From the NCBI RefSeq assembly GCF_040438925.1, contig NZ_CP159258.1, positions 5,169,001 to 5,233,000 on the forward strand: a DNA stretch of 64,000 nt. Reading direction: 5' to 3'. Source of the DNA: Pseudomonas sp. MYb327 (GTDB taxonomy: Bacteria; Pseudomonadota; Gammaproteobacteria; Pseudomonadales; Pseudomonadaceae). The translations under genes were made by a program, and so were the position numbers. The notes under the pieces are model-generated. The model was given only the letters and a program-made list of their open reading frames with translations. It was not told where the DNA came from and did not search any database. Positions 45,744 through 53,405 of this stretch are shown here, in pieces (within the stretch, counting starts at the first letter, position 1; every line of letters begins with the position of its first letter).

Positions 45744-47159
45744 GTGATAACAAAGATCCTGATCGCCAACCGTGGTGAGATTGCCGTACGAATCGTGCGT
45801 GCCTGCGCCGAAATGGGCATTCGCTCGGTCGCGATCTATTCCGACGCCGACCGTCATGCCTTGCATGTGAAGCGTGCGGATGAGGCCCACAGCATTGGTG
45901 CCGAGCCACTGGCCGGCTACCTGAACCCGCGCAAGCTGGTGAACCTGGCGGTGGAAACCGGTTGCGATGCGCTGCACCCTGGCTACGGCTTCCTTTCGGA
46001 AAACGCCGAGCTCGCAGACATCTGCGCCGAACGCGGAATCAAATTCATCGGTCCATCGGCTGAAGTGATTCGCCGCATGGGCGACAAGACCGAAGCGCGC
46101 CGCAGCATGATCAAGGCTGGCGTGCCGGTGACCCCGGGCACCGAAGGCAACGTGTCTGGCATCGAAGAAGCGCTGACCGAAGGCGACCGTATCGGTTACC
46201 CGGTCATGCTCAAGGCCACCTCCGGTGGTGGCGGTCGCGGCATCCGTCGCTGCAACAGCCGCGAAGAACTCGAACAAGCTTTCCCTCGCGTGATCTCCGA
46301 AGCCACCAAGGCGTTCGGTTCCGCGGAAGTGTTCCTGGAAAAATGCATCGTCAATCCAAAGCACATTGAAGCGCAGATCCTCGGCGACAGCTTTGGCAAC
46401 GTGGTTCACCTGTTCGAGCGCGACTGCTCGATCCAGCGCCGTAACCAGAAGTTGATCGAGATCGCCCCGAGCCCGCAACTGACCCCGGAACAGCGCGCCT
46501 ACATCGGCGACCTGTCGGTGCGTGCAGCCAAGGCTGTGGGTTACGAGAACGCCGGTACCGTGGAGTTCCTGCTCGCCGAGGGCGAGGTGTACTTCATGGA
46601 GATGAACACCCGGGTGCAGGTGGAACACACCATCACCGAAGAAATCACCGGCATCGACATCGTTCGCGAGCAGATTCGCATCGCGTCCGGCCTGCCGCTT
46701 TCGGTGAAACAGGAAGACATTCATCACCGTGGTTTCGCCCTGCAATTCCGCATCAATGCCGAAGACCCGAAAAACAACTTCCTGCCGAGTTTCGGCAAGA
46801 TCACCCGTTACTACGCACCCGGCGGCCCCGGTGTTCGTACTGACACAGCGATCTACACCGGCTACACCATCCCGCCATTCTACGACTCCATGTGTCTGAA
46901 ACTGGTGGTGTGGGCGTTGACCTGGGAAGAGGCGATGGACCGTGGCTTGCGTGCCCTCGATGACATGCGTCTGCAGGGGGTCAAGACCACCGCCGCGTAC
47001 TACCAGGAAATCCTGCGTAACCCGGAATTCCGTAGCGGCCAGTTCAACACCAGCTTCGTTGAAAGCCACCCTGAACTGACCAACTACTCGATCAAGCGCA
47101 AACCCGAAGAGCTGGCCCTGGCCATCGCCGCCGCCATCGCCGCCCACGCAGGCCTGTGA
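45744..47159 (+). CDS. pycA: Pyruvate carboxylase subunit A (biotin carboxylase)
   Basis: ATP-dependent carboxylation of the biotin carried by subunit B, feeding oxaloacetate into the TCA cycle. The 471 residues form a biotin carboxylase: ILIANRGEIAVRIVRACAEM at the N-terminus, the ATP-grasp loop KATSGGGGRGIRRC, and the catalytic EMNTRVQVEHTITEEITG. The start is GTG at 45744 after AAGGGAAACTCC; 34 further upstream codons are non-homologous. Subunit B starts 12 bases after the stop. This two-subunit enzyme differs from the single-chain form of most organisms. Confidence 0.95.
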   Translation: MITKILIANRGEIAVRIVRACAEMGIRSVAIYSDADRHALHVKRADEAHSIGAEPLAGYLNPRKLVNLAVETGCDALHPGYGFLSENAELADICAERGIKFIGPSAEVIRRMGDKTEARRSMIKAGVPVTPGTEGNVSGIEEALTEGDRIGYPVMLKATSGGGGRGIRRCNSREELEQAFPRVISEATKAFGSAEVFLEKCIVNPKHIEAQILGDSFGNVVHLFERDCSIQRRNQKLIEIAPSPQLTPEQRAYIGDLSVRAAKAVGYENAGTVEFLLAEGEVYFMEMNTRVQVEHTITEEITGIDIVREQIRIASGLPLSVKQEDIHHRGFALQFRINAEDPKNNFLPSFGKITRYYAPGGPGVRTDTAIYTGYTIPPFYDSMCLKLVVWALTWEEAMDRGLRALDDMRLQGVKTTAAYYQEILRNPEFRSGQFNTSFVESHPELTNYSIKRKPEELALAIAAAIAAHAGL

Positions 47160-47170
47160 GGAATAGAACA

Positions 47171-48979
47171 ATGAGCAAGAAAATCCACGTTACCGACACG
47201 ATCCTGCGCGACGCCCACCAATCGCTGCTCGCCACCCGCATGCGCACCGAAGACATGCTGCCGATCTGCGACAAGCTCGACAAAGTCGGCTACTGGTCGC
47301 TGGAATGCTGGGGCGGCGCAACCTTCGACGCCTGCGTACGCTTCCTCAAAGAAGATCCGTGGGAGCGTCTGCGCCAACTGCGCGCGGCGCTGCCTAACAC
47401 CCGTCTGCAAATGCTCCTGCGTGGACAGAACCTGCTGGGCTACCGTCACTACAGCGACGACGTGGTCAGAGCCTTCGTCGCCAAGGCTGCGGTCAACGGC
47501 ATCGACGTGTTCCGCATCTTCGACGCCATGAACGACGTGCGTAACCTGCGCGTGGCCATCGAAGCGGTGAAAGCGGCCGGCAAGCATGCCCAGGGCACCA
47601 TCGCCTACACCACCAGCCCGGTGCACACCATCGACGCGTTCGTAGCGCAAGCCAAACAGATGGAAGCCATGGGTTGCGACTCGGTGGCGATCAAGGACAT
47701 GGCCGGTCTGCTGACCCCGTACGCCACCGGCGAACTGGTCCGTGCGTTGAAAGCCGAGCAGTCGCTGCCTGTGTTCATCCACTCGCACGACACCGCTGGC
47801 CTGGCCACGATGTGCCAACTCAAGGCGATCGAGAACGGCGCCGACCACATCGACACTGCGATCTCCAGCTTCGCCTCGGGTACCAGCCACCCGGGTACCG
47901 AATCGATGGTTGCTGCCCTTAAAGGCACCGAGTTCGATACCGGCCTCAACCTGGAACTGCTGCAAGAGATCGGCCTGTATTTCTACGCCGTGCGTAAGAA
48001 GTACCACCAGTTCGAAAGCGAATTCACCGCCGTCGACACCCGTGTTCAAGTCAACCAGGTACCGGGCGGGATGATTTCCAACCTGGCCAACCAGTTGAAA
48101 GAGCAGGGCGCCCTGAACCGAATGAGTGAAGTGCTGGCGGAAATCCCGCGCGTTCGTGAAGACCTTGGCTTCCCGCCGCTGGTGACCCCGACCTCGCAGA
48201 TCGTCGGCACCCAGGCGTTCTTCAACGTGCTGGCTGGCGAACGCTACAAGACCATCACCAACGAAGTGAAGCTGTACCTGCAAGGCGGCTACGGCAAGGC
48301 GCCGGCCCCGGTGAACGAGCAACTGCGTCGCCAGGCCATCGGCAGCGAAGAAGTCATTGACGTGCGCCCGGCCGACCTGCTCAAGCCGGAAATGGCCAAG
48401 CTGCGTGCCGACATCGGCGCCCTGGCCAAGTCCGAAGAAGACGTGCTGACCTTCGCCATGTTCCCGGACATCGGTCGCAAGTTCCTCGAAGAGCGCGCTG
48501 CGGGCACCCTGACGCCAGAAGTGCTGTTGCCGATTCCAGAAGCCGGCGGCGTCGCCTCGGCCGGTGGTGAAGGCGTGCCGACCGAGTTCGTCATCGACGT
48601 CCACGGCGAAACCTACCGCGTCGATATCACCGGTGTCGGCGTCAAGGCCGAAGGCAAGCGTCACTTCTACCTGTCCATCGACGGCATGCCGGAAGAAGTG
48701 GTGTTCGAACCGCTCAACGAATTCGTCAGCGGCGGCAGCAGCAAGCGCAAGCAAGCCACTGCGCCGGGCCACGTCAGCACCACCATGCCGGGCAACATCG
48801 TCGACGTGCTGGTCAAGGAAGGCGATACCGTCAAGGCTGGCCAGGCTGTCCTGATCACCGAAGCGATGAAGATGGAGACCGAAGTCCAGGCAGCCATTGC
48901 CGGCAAGGTAACCGCCATCCACGTTGCGAAGGGCGACCGGGTGAACCCGGGCGAAATCCTGATCGAGATCGAAGGCTGA
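47171..48979 (+). CDS. pycB: Pyruvate carboxylase subunit B (oadA-like carboxyltransferase plus biotin carrier)
   Basis: Transfers CO2 from biotin to pyruvate. The 602 residues have an N-terminal HMG-lyase-like TIM barrel (VTDTILRDAHQSLLATRMRT, LRGQNLLGYRHY, VAIKDMAGLLTP, VFIHSHDTAG) with metal ligands Asp and two His. A conserved middle domain follows, and the C-terminal biotinyl domain has ITEAMKMETEVQ (biotinylated Lys near residue 570). The start at 47171 follows GAGGAATAGAAC. It is often annotated oadA; the absence of membrane subunits beta and gamma argues for pyruvate carboxylase. Confidence 0.95.
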   Translation: MSKKIHVTDTILRDAHQSLLATRMRTEDMLPICDKLDKVGYWSLECWGGATFDACVRFLKEDPWERLRQLRAALPNTRLQMLLRGQNLLGYRHYSDDVVRAFVAKAAVNGIDVFRIFDAMNDVRNLRVAIEAVKAAGKHAQGTIAYTTSPVHTIDAFVAQAKQMEAMGCDSVAIKDMAGLLTPYATGELVRALKAEQSLPVFIHSHDTAGLATMCQLKAIENGADHIDTAISSFASGTSHPGTESMVAALKGTEFDTGLNLELLQEIGLYFYAVRKKYHQFESEFTAVDTRVQVNQVPGGMISNLANQLKEQGALNRMSEVLAEIPRVREDLGFPPLVTPTSQIVGTQAFFNVLAGERYKTITNEVKLYLQGGYGKAPAPVNEQLRRQAIGSEEVIDVRPADLLKPEMAKLRADIGALAKSEEDVLTFAMFPDIGRKFLEERAAGTLTPEVLLPIPEAGGVASAGGEGVPTEFVIDVHGETYRVDITGVGVKAEGKRHFYLSIDGMPEEVVFEPLNEFVSGGSSKRKQATAPGHVSTTMPGNIVDVLVKEGDTVKAGQAVLITEAMKMETEVQAAIAGKVTAIHVAKGDRVNPGEILIEIEG

Positions 48980-49007
48980 GTTAACAGCCTCGATACAACG
49001 CTTTAAA

Positions 49008-49040
49008 CCTCGGGGGGGCATGTGCTCCCCTTTTTTTTGC
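49008..49040 (+). terminator. Terminator of the pycAB operon
   Basis: GGGGGGGCA and TGCTCCCC form a short stem with one wobble, followed by TTTTTTTT. It lies 32 bp after the pycB stop. Confidence 0.88.
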
Positions 49041-49094
49041 CTGAAAATTCGTTCCTGAAACGCCTCACACAGGGTGGGTTGGGTCAGTGGCTAA

Positions 49095-51332
49095 TCAGAA
49101 TGCCATCCGCCATTGACCCGTCACGCCGTGGCTGCGGTTGTCACTCGCGATTTCGCCGTTATAGCCGACACCCAAGGTATGCCGAGGCGAAAGCCTCAGG
49201 TCCAGACCTGCATCCACCATCAGGCTGTCACGGTCCAGAGGTGCACCGGTGACGGTGTAGTTGCGCCCGCCGGTGATCAAGCGTTGGTGGGTTTCAGTGG
49301 CGACCTCGCCGTACGTGTGTTTCCAACTGGCGCTGAAACGGGGTGTCAGCTGCATTCCGTTTTCCAGCCTGTTGATTTTTGCCAGGCGCAGGCCAAATGT
49401 GCTGCTGAGGATGTTCTGCGATTGGTCATGGACTTTCAGCACGGCGGCACCGCCATTTTCCGTGTAGCCATTGCGCTGATAGCGTTGAAAGCCGAGGCCT
49501 GCAAAGGGCTCGATGCTGACGTTGGCCCGGCCTAGGTTGTACCCGGCTTCAGCGAATGCTTGCCGAGTGCTGGCGTCGTACCTGCCTTTGGGCCGGTCAC
49601 TGAAACCATTGAAGGCCACCTGACGTTGGGTCTTGCCGTCGTGATTGCTGTAGCTGGCACCAAGACGCAAAGACATTGGGCCGTTCTGACGCAAGGCATA
49701 TGCCCCCAAATGCCAGCTATCGAGGTCGCCATCGAGGTCACGGCTGTTCAGGCGAGTCTGTGATTTAGCGCCCATCACACCGATGCGCCATTCTTCGCCA
49801 ATTGCCCAGTCCGCTCCCAAAACCAGACCTTGGGTCGCGTATTTCAAGGCGTCGTAGTCGCGATCCAGTGTGCCGTCATAGTTCAACGCTTGGAGCCAGA
49901 CTCGGTGATCACGTTCGTTGCCCGCTGCCTGGCGGGGTCCCCGTTTCTGACTGCTGGAGTCTGCGTCACTGCCTAACTGGCGCATCGCCGAGAGCATCGT
50001 GGCGCTCACGGAACTGTCACTGTTCAGCGTCGCTTTGGCGAGGTTGGCGGTGGTGCCTGCGGCCAACCGCTCGATCGCGTGAGAGGCGGTGCTTTTGTCG
50101 GTGCCGAGCAAGGCTGCGACAGCTGCGTTCGCGGGATTGGGTGGTTTGGGAGTGCTGGCTGTCGGGCTTGAAGGCGTTGGTGATACCGGAGGGGTCAACG
50201 TTGTTTTGGTGAGGGTGTTGGATGTTGAAGGCAAAGTAGAAGACTCAGTTGTCGCCGGCGGTGTGGAAGCGGTTTCGGGAGCCGCGGGGGTTGCTGGCGG
50301 ATTCTGAACGATAGCGTCGGGAGTCACCCCGTCAGATGATGCCTGGGTCAACGGTGACTCGGCATGTTCATCAATGCTTTGAGTGAGCTCCTTCCCGTTT
50401 TCAGTGATCGCGAGATCCCCGAACGGTACGTCGTTACGTGCATAGGTGAGCTCGACGGTTTTTACTTCGTAATGCGCCTTTGGCGTCATGAACGCGAGGT
50501 TGTTTTCGACCTTGGCAAATCGCCCTTCGACCTTACCGGCTTCGATAACGGTGTAATGGCTCCCAGGTGGGTATTCACTGTCTATGGCGAGGACTTTCAG
50601 GGTCGCGCCCTCAACATTGGCTATACCATCGACCTTGATTGTTTCACCACGACCCGCCGCGTTGATCTCATAAGTCAGCACGGCCTTGTCGTGCAGCTTC
50701 AGGTCGCCCGCGACGGTCGGCGCACCGTGCAAATGATTGGCGACGAGAGCGCCGTGTACGTTCAGCGAACCCACACGACCTGCGCCGCTGAAGGTGCCTG
50801 ATTCGTCCACCTCGACGCTGCCGTCAATCGACCCGTGGTTGACCAACGAACCCTGAACGACGGCACGCCCCTCGATGTGTCCGTTATTGGTCAGCGCTGC
50901 CTTTGGGCGTATCAAAGCGGCTTCGCTAAAGTCTCTGGAACCCGCCAGGGTCCAGGAGCCCTGTCTGACATCCAGTCGCTGGAATTGACGGGTGTCTCCC
51001 AGGTTGCCACCTCTAGCGGCATCGAGTTGCAGAACGTTTTGACCTCCCCCGCCGTCCAGCAGGCCGGTGAGATTGCCGCGAGGGCTGATCGTGATCCAGT
51101 CATTGCGATCGTCCAGTTGCAGGCTTGTGCCGTTCGTGGCTCTTTTGATCTGGAACGGTACGGTGTCTGCGGCTTTGATGAAGGCATCCAGATCGGCGAT
51201 CAGAGCGGCCGATACCGTGTGCGCCGGGGTGGATGTCTCGGGTTGTTGGGCTGTTGCAACGTCAGCGCAACCCAAGGCCAGTGCAATCGCCAAGGTGAGT
51301 TGTTGCGGTGGGTGTTTGTGTTGAATGGGCAT
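49095..51332 (-). CDS. Type V autotransporter with outer-membrane beta-barrel
   Basis: 745 residues. Signal peptide (LTLAIALALGCADVATAQQ), a passenger of short beta-repeat character (residues ~60-310: NNGHIEGRAVVQGSLVNHGS, GTFSGAGRVGSLNVHG), then a Thr/Pro/Ser-rich linker near residues 325-400, and a ~280-residue autotransporter barrel starting about residue 470 (HRVWLQALNYDGTLDRDYDA) and ending WRMAF with the terminal Phe. It is exported to the cell surface. No protease or lipase motif was found in the passenger, so an adhesion or surface role is likeliest. Confidence 0.9.
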   Translation of the reverse strand: MPIQHKHPPQQLTLAIALALGCADVATAQQPETSTPAHTVSAALIADLDAFIKAADTVPFQIKRATNGTSLQLDDRNDWITISPRGNLTGLLDGGGGQNVLQLDAARGGNLGDTRQFQRLDVRQGSWTLAGSRDFSEAALIRPKAALTNNGHIEGRAVVQGSLVNHGSIDGSVEVDESGTFSGAGRVGSLNVHGALVANHLHGAPTVAGDLKLHDKAVLTYEINAAGRGETIKVDGIANVEGATLKVLAIDSEYPPGSHYTVIEAGKVEGRFAKVENNLAFMTPKAHYEVKTVELTYARNDVPFGDLAITENGKELTQSIDEHAESPLTQASSDGVTPDAIVQNPPATPAAPETASTPPATTESSTLPSTSNTLTKTTLTPPVSPTPSSPTASTPKPPNPANAAVAALLGTDKSTASHAIERLAAGTTANLAKATLNSDSSVSATMLSAMRQLGSDADSSSQKRGPRQAAGNERDHRVWLQALNYDGTLDRDYDALKYATQGLVLGADWAIGEEWRIGVMGAKSQTRLNSRDLDGDLDSWHLGAYALRQNGPMSLRLGASYSNHDGKTQRQVAFNGFSDRPKGRYDASTRQAFAEAGYNLGRANVSIEPFAGLGFQRYQRNGYTENGGAAVLKVHDQSQNILSSTFGLRLAKINRLENGMQLTPRFSASWKHTYGEVATETHQRLITGGRNYTVTGAPLDRDSLMVDAGLDLRLSPRHTLGVGYNGEIASDNRSHGVTGQWRMAF

Positions 51333-51543
51333 GGGTTTGGCCTCGTTTTACGGAAGACCAAACTCTAAGAGGAGGGCTGTCGGCACCGATGTCAGGCGGT
51401 TCCTGCGGTGGTGCGGGGAGTGTCAGATAGCTATGCGGAAAACGCCCGTCCGCTCGAAGAAGACAGCTTTTTGTCGCTTCGAACAGACGTTTTTTCTTAC
51501 AACAAATCGGGATCGGGACGGCTGTCGCAGGCCTGGAAGCAAT

Positions 51544-52215
51544 TTACCCGCGACACTCCACCAACCCTTTCACCTGTCCGGATTCCGCCTGGTTCTCATC
51601 GCTCAACCAGCGCTCGAAACCTGCCCCAATCGCCGGCCACTCCGAGTCAAGGATCGAGTACCACGCGGTGTCACGGTTCTGGCCCTTGACCACCATGTGT
51701 TGGCGAAACACACCTTCAAAACTGAATCCCAAGCGCTCGGCCGCGTATTTGGAGCGGGCGTTGCCGTTGTTGCATTTCCATTCCAGGCGGCGGTAGCCGA
51801 GGGCGAACGACTCTTTGGCCAGCAGGTAAACCGCTTCGGTGCTTTTTGGTGAGCGCTGCATCGGCGCGCCGAAGGTGACGTGGCCAATTTCGATGCGGCC
51901 CTGGGCCGGGACGATCGACATCAGGCTGAGGATGCCTTGCACGTCGCCGCTGGCACGGTCGATCACGCTGAAGAAGTACGGATCGCTATTGGCCGCATGA
52001 TTGTTCAGCCAGTCATGGAAAGCGCTGCGCTCCGGGAAGGGACCATAAGGCAAATAGTCCCAGAGCTTTGGATCGGCGCCGGGGCCTTGCAGGGCATTCC
52101 ACAAACCGTCGCCGTGACGCGCCGGGTCGAGTTTTTCCAGGCGGATGAAACGCCCTTCGATCGTTTTAACCGTCGGGGCCGGGACGCCTTTCCAGTCCGT
52201 GAGTGATGTCGACAT
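51544..52215 (-). CDS. GNAT-family N-acetyltransferase (RimJ/RimL-like)
   Basis: 223 residues. It begins MSTSLTDWKGVPAPTVKTIE, and the RimJ-like fold shows in FIRLEKLDPARHGDGLWNAL, IEIGHVTFGAPMQRSPKSTE and YRRLEWKCNNGNARSKYAAE then RLGFSFEGVFRQH. The acetyl-CoA loop is degenerate. The start at 52215 is fixed by AAGGAGAACAGT directly upstream; the frame stays open 139 more codons into the next gene but that part is a shadow. It lies 17 bp after a second GNAT gene, so the two are likely cotranscribed with the PaiB gene. Confidence 0.85.
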   Translation of the reverse strand: MSTSLTDWKGVPAPTVKTIEGRFIRLEKLDPARHGDGLWNALQGPGADPKLWDYLPYGPFPERSAFHDWLNNHAANSDPYFFSVIDRASGDVQGILSLMSIVPAQGRIEIGHVTFGAPMQRSPKSTEAVYLLAKESFALGYRRLEWKCNNGNARSKYAAERLGFSFEGVFRQHMVVKGQNRDTAWYSILDSEWPAIGAGFERWLSDENQAESGQVKGLVECRG

Positions 52216-52232
52216 ACTGTTCTCCTTGAACC

Positions 52233-52679
52233 TTAAATGGCTTTGCGAAACTGGATGAAACCGGGGCGCTCGGCGATGCGCTCGTAGAGCTGGATCGCGG
52301 TGGCGTTGGTTTCGTGGGTCAACCAGTGAACCTTGCAGCAACCATCGGCCTTGGCCGTGGCGTAGACGAATTCGATCAGCTTGCGGCCAACGCCAGTGCC
52401 ACGGGTTTCGGGCGATACCAACAAGTCTTGCAGGTAGCAGGAGTTTTCGATGCTCCAGTTCGAACGATGGTAAATGAAATGCACCATGCCCACCGCTTTG
52501 CCGTCGGCCCAGGCCAACGCCGCGTGGGTCGGTTCGTTCGGGTCGAGCAGGCGTTGCCAGGTGCTTTGGCTGACGGCGTCCGGCAACTCGGTGTTGTAAA
52601 AGCGCAGGTAGGCCTGCCACAGCGGTAGCCACGCGGCGTGGTCGTCGGCGCTGACCTGGCGGATCTCGATCTGACTCAT
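52233..52679 (-). CDS. GNAT-family N-acetyltransferase
   Basis: 148 residues of a classic GNAT domain: MSQIEIRQVSADDHAAWLPL at the start, LQDLLVSPETRGTGVGRKLI with the acetyl-CoA P-loop (RGTGVG) near residue 90, and VHWLTHETNATAIQLYERIA. Such enzymes acetylate small amines, polyamines or antibiotics; the substrate is not visible. It is the middle gene of a PaiB-GNAT-GNAT cluster, 10 bp after PaiB. PaiA/PaiB pairs in Bacillus also combine an acetyltransferase with PaiB. Confidence 0.88.
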   Translation of the reverse strand: MSQIEIRQVSADDHAAWLPLWQAYLRFYNTELPDAVSQSTWQRLLDPNEPTHAALAWADGKAVGMVHFIYHRSNWSIENSCYLQDLLVSPETRGTGVGRKLIEFVYATAKADGCCKVHWLTHETNATAIQLYERIAERPGFIQFRKAI

Positions 52680-52689
52680 GGTGATTTCC

Positions 52690-53313
52690 TTAGCGCATCA
52701 ATTGGGCGAGGGTTTGGTCGTTGACGTCGGGGCTGGCGGCCAGCCCTTCGCGCACGCCGGCGATGTCGGCGGGGCTACGGTTCTGGCTGAGCTTGCGCTT
52801 GCCTTCGAGACGGTCGATAGGAATGGCGAAACCGACAATGGCCTTGAGCATGCCGTCGATGTAATCGGCGGGGGCATCGGCCACTGACCACGGTTGGGCG
52901 CGGCCAGCTTCATGGCGGTCGGTGAGGGTGCTGACGATGTCGAGCAGCCGCCCGCCATCGCTGAAGGTTTCGGCGCGGCCATAAGCGTGAACGGCGACGT
53001 AGTTCCAGGTGGGCACGACCTTGCCGTGTTCGGCCTTGCTCGGGTAGAAGCCAGGGCTGACGTAGGCGTCGGGACCGGCAAAAATCAACAGGGCTTCGGC
53101 GCCATCTCGCAGGTCTTTCCACTGCGGATTGGCTTTGGCCAGATGCCCGTACAACGTGCCGTTCGAGCCTTGTTCGCAATGCAGCAGCACCGGTACATGA
53201 CTGGCTTGCAGGCCGCTTTCACCGTGGGTCACCAAAATGGCGAGACGGCTGGCGAGGATCAGTTCATGCAGCTGGGACAACTCGTCGATGGCAAAAGCAC
53301 GTGGCGTGTACAT
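52690..53313 (-). CDS. PaiB-like FMN-binding negative transcriptional regulator
   Basis: 207 residues. MYTPRAFAIDELSQLHELIL opens the family pattern, followed by ASHVPVLLHCEQGSNGTLYG and WNYVAVHAYGRAETFSDGG of the FMN-binding split barrel, then a C-terminal helix (AIVGFAIPIDRLEGKRKLSQ). The start at 53313 has AAGGAAAATATCTCC upstream; 13 earlier codons are rejected. It is the first gene of a three-gene unit with two acetyltransferases and is divergent from a MocR regulator that probably controls it. Confidence 0.88.
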   Translation of the reverse strand: MYTPRAFAIDELSQLHELILASRLAILVTHGESGLQASHVPVLLHCEQGSNGTLYGHLAKANPQWKDLRDGAEALLIFAGPDAYVSPGFYPSKAEHGKVVPTWNYVAVHAYGRAETFSDGGRLLDIVSTLTDRHEAGRAQPWSVADAPADYIDGMLKAIVGFAIPIDRLEGKRKLSQNRSPADIAGVREGLAASPDVNDQTLAQLMR

Positions 53314-53355
53314 GGAGATATTTTCCTTGGCGAATGTGTTCATCCTAGGCACGCT

Positions 53356-53398
53356 ATTGGTCTGTTGTAAGAGCCATTAACGACCAATTTCATAGGTC
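53356..53398. promoter_or_regulatory. Candidate MocR operator repeats in the divergent promoter
   Basis: ATTGGTC (53356), GACCAAT (53382, inverted) and ATAGGTC (53392) lie in the 92-bp gap between the PaiB-like and MocR genes. MocR regulators such as GabR and PdxR bind repeated short motifs of this size. The assignment is by position and pattern only. Confidence 0.4.
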
Positions 53399-53405
53399 CA
53401 TTGTC

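Noticed and set aside
47171..48979. Oxaloacetate decarboxylase alpha subunit
   Set aside because: No beta or gamma membrane subunits nearby, and the partner at 45744 is a biotin carboxylase, so pyruvate carboxylase fits better.
45651..49021. 506- and 645-codon minus-strand frames over pycA and pycB
   Set aside because: Shadows of two strongly biased genes; the proteins look like reversed codon patterns rich in Gly, His and Val.
52216..52632. N-terminal extension of the GNAT gene at 51544 to 362 residues
   Set aside because: The extra 139 residues are antisense-like, overlap the second GNAT gene, and a strong AAGGAGAACAGT site marks the start at 52215.
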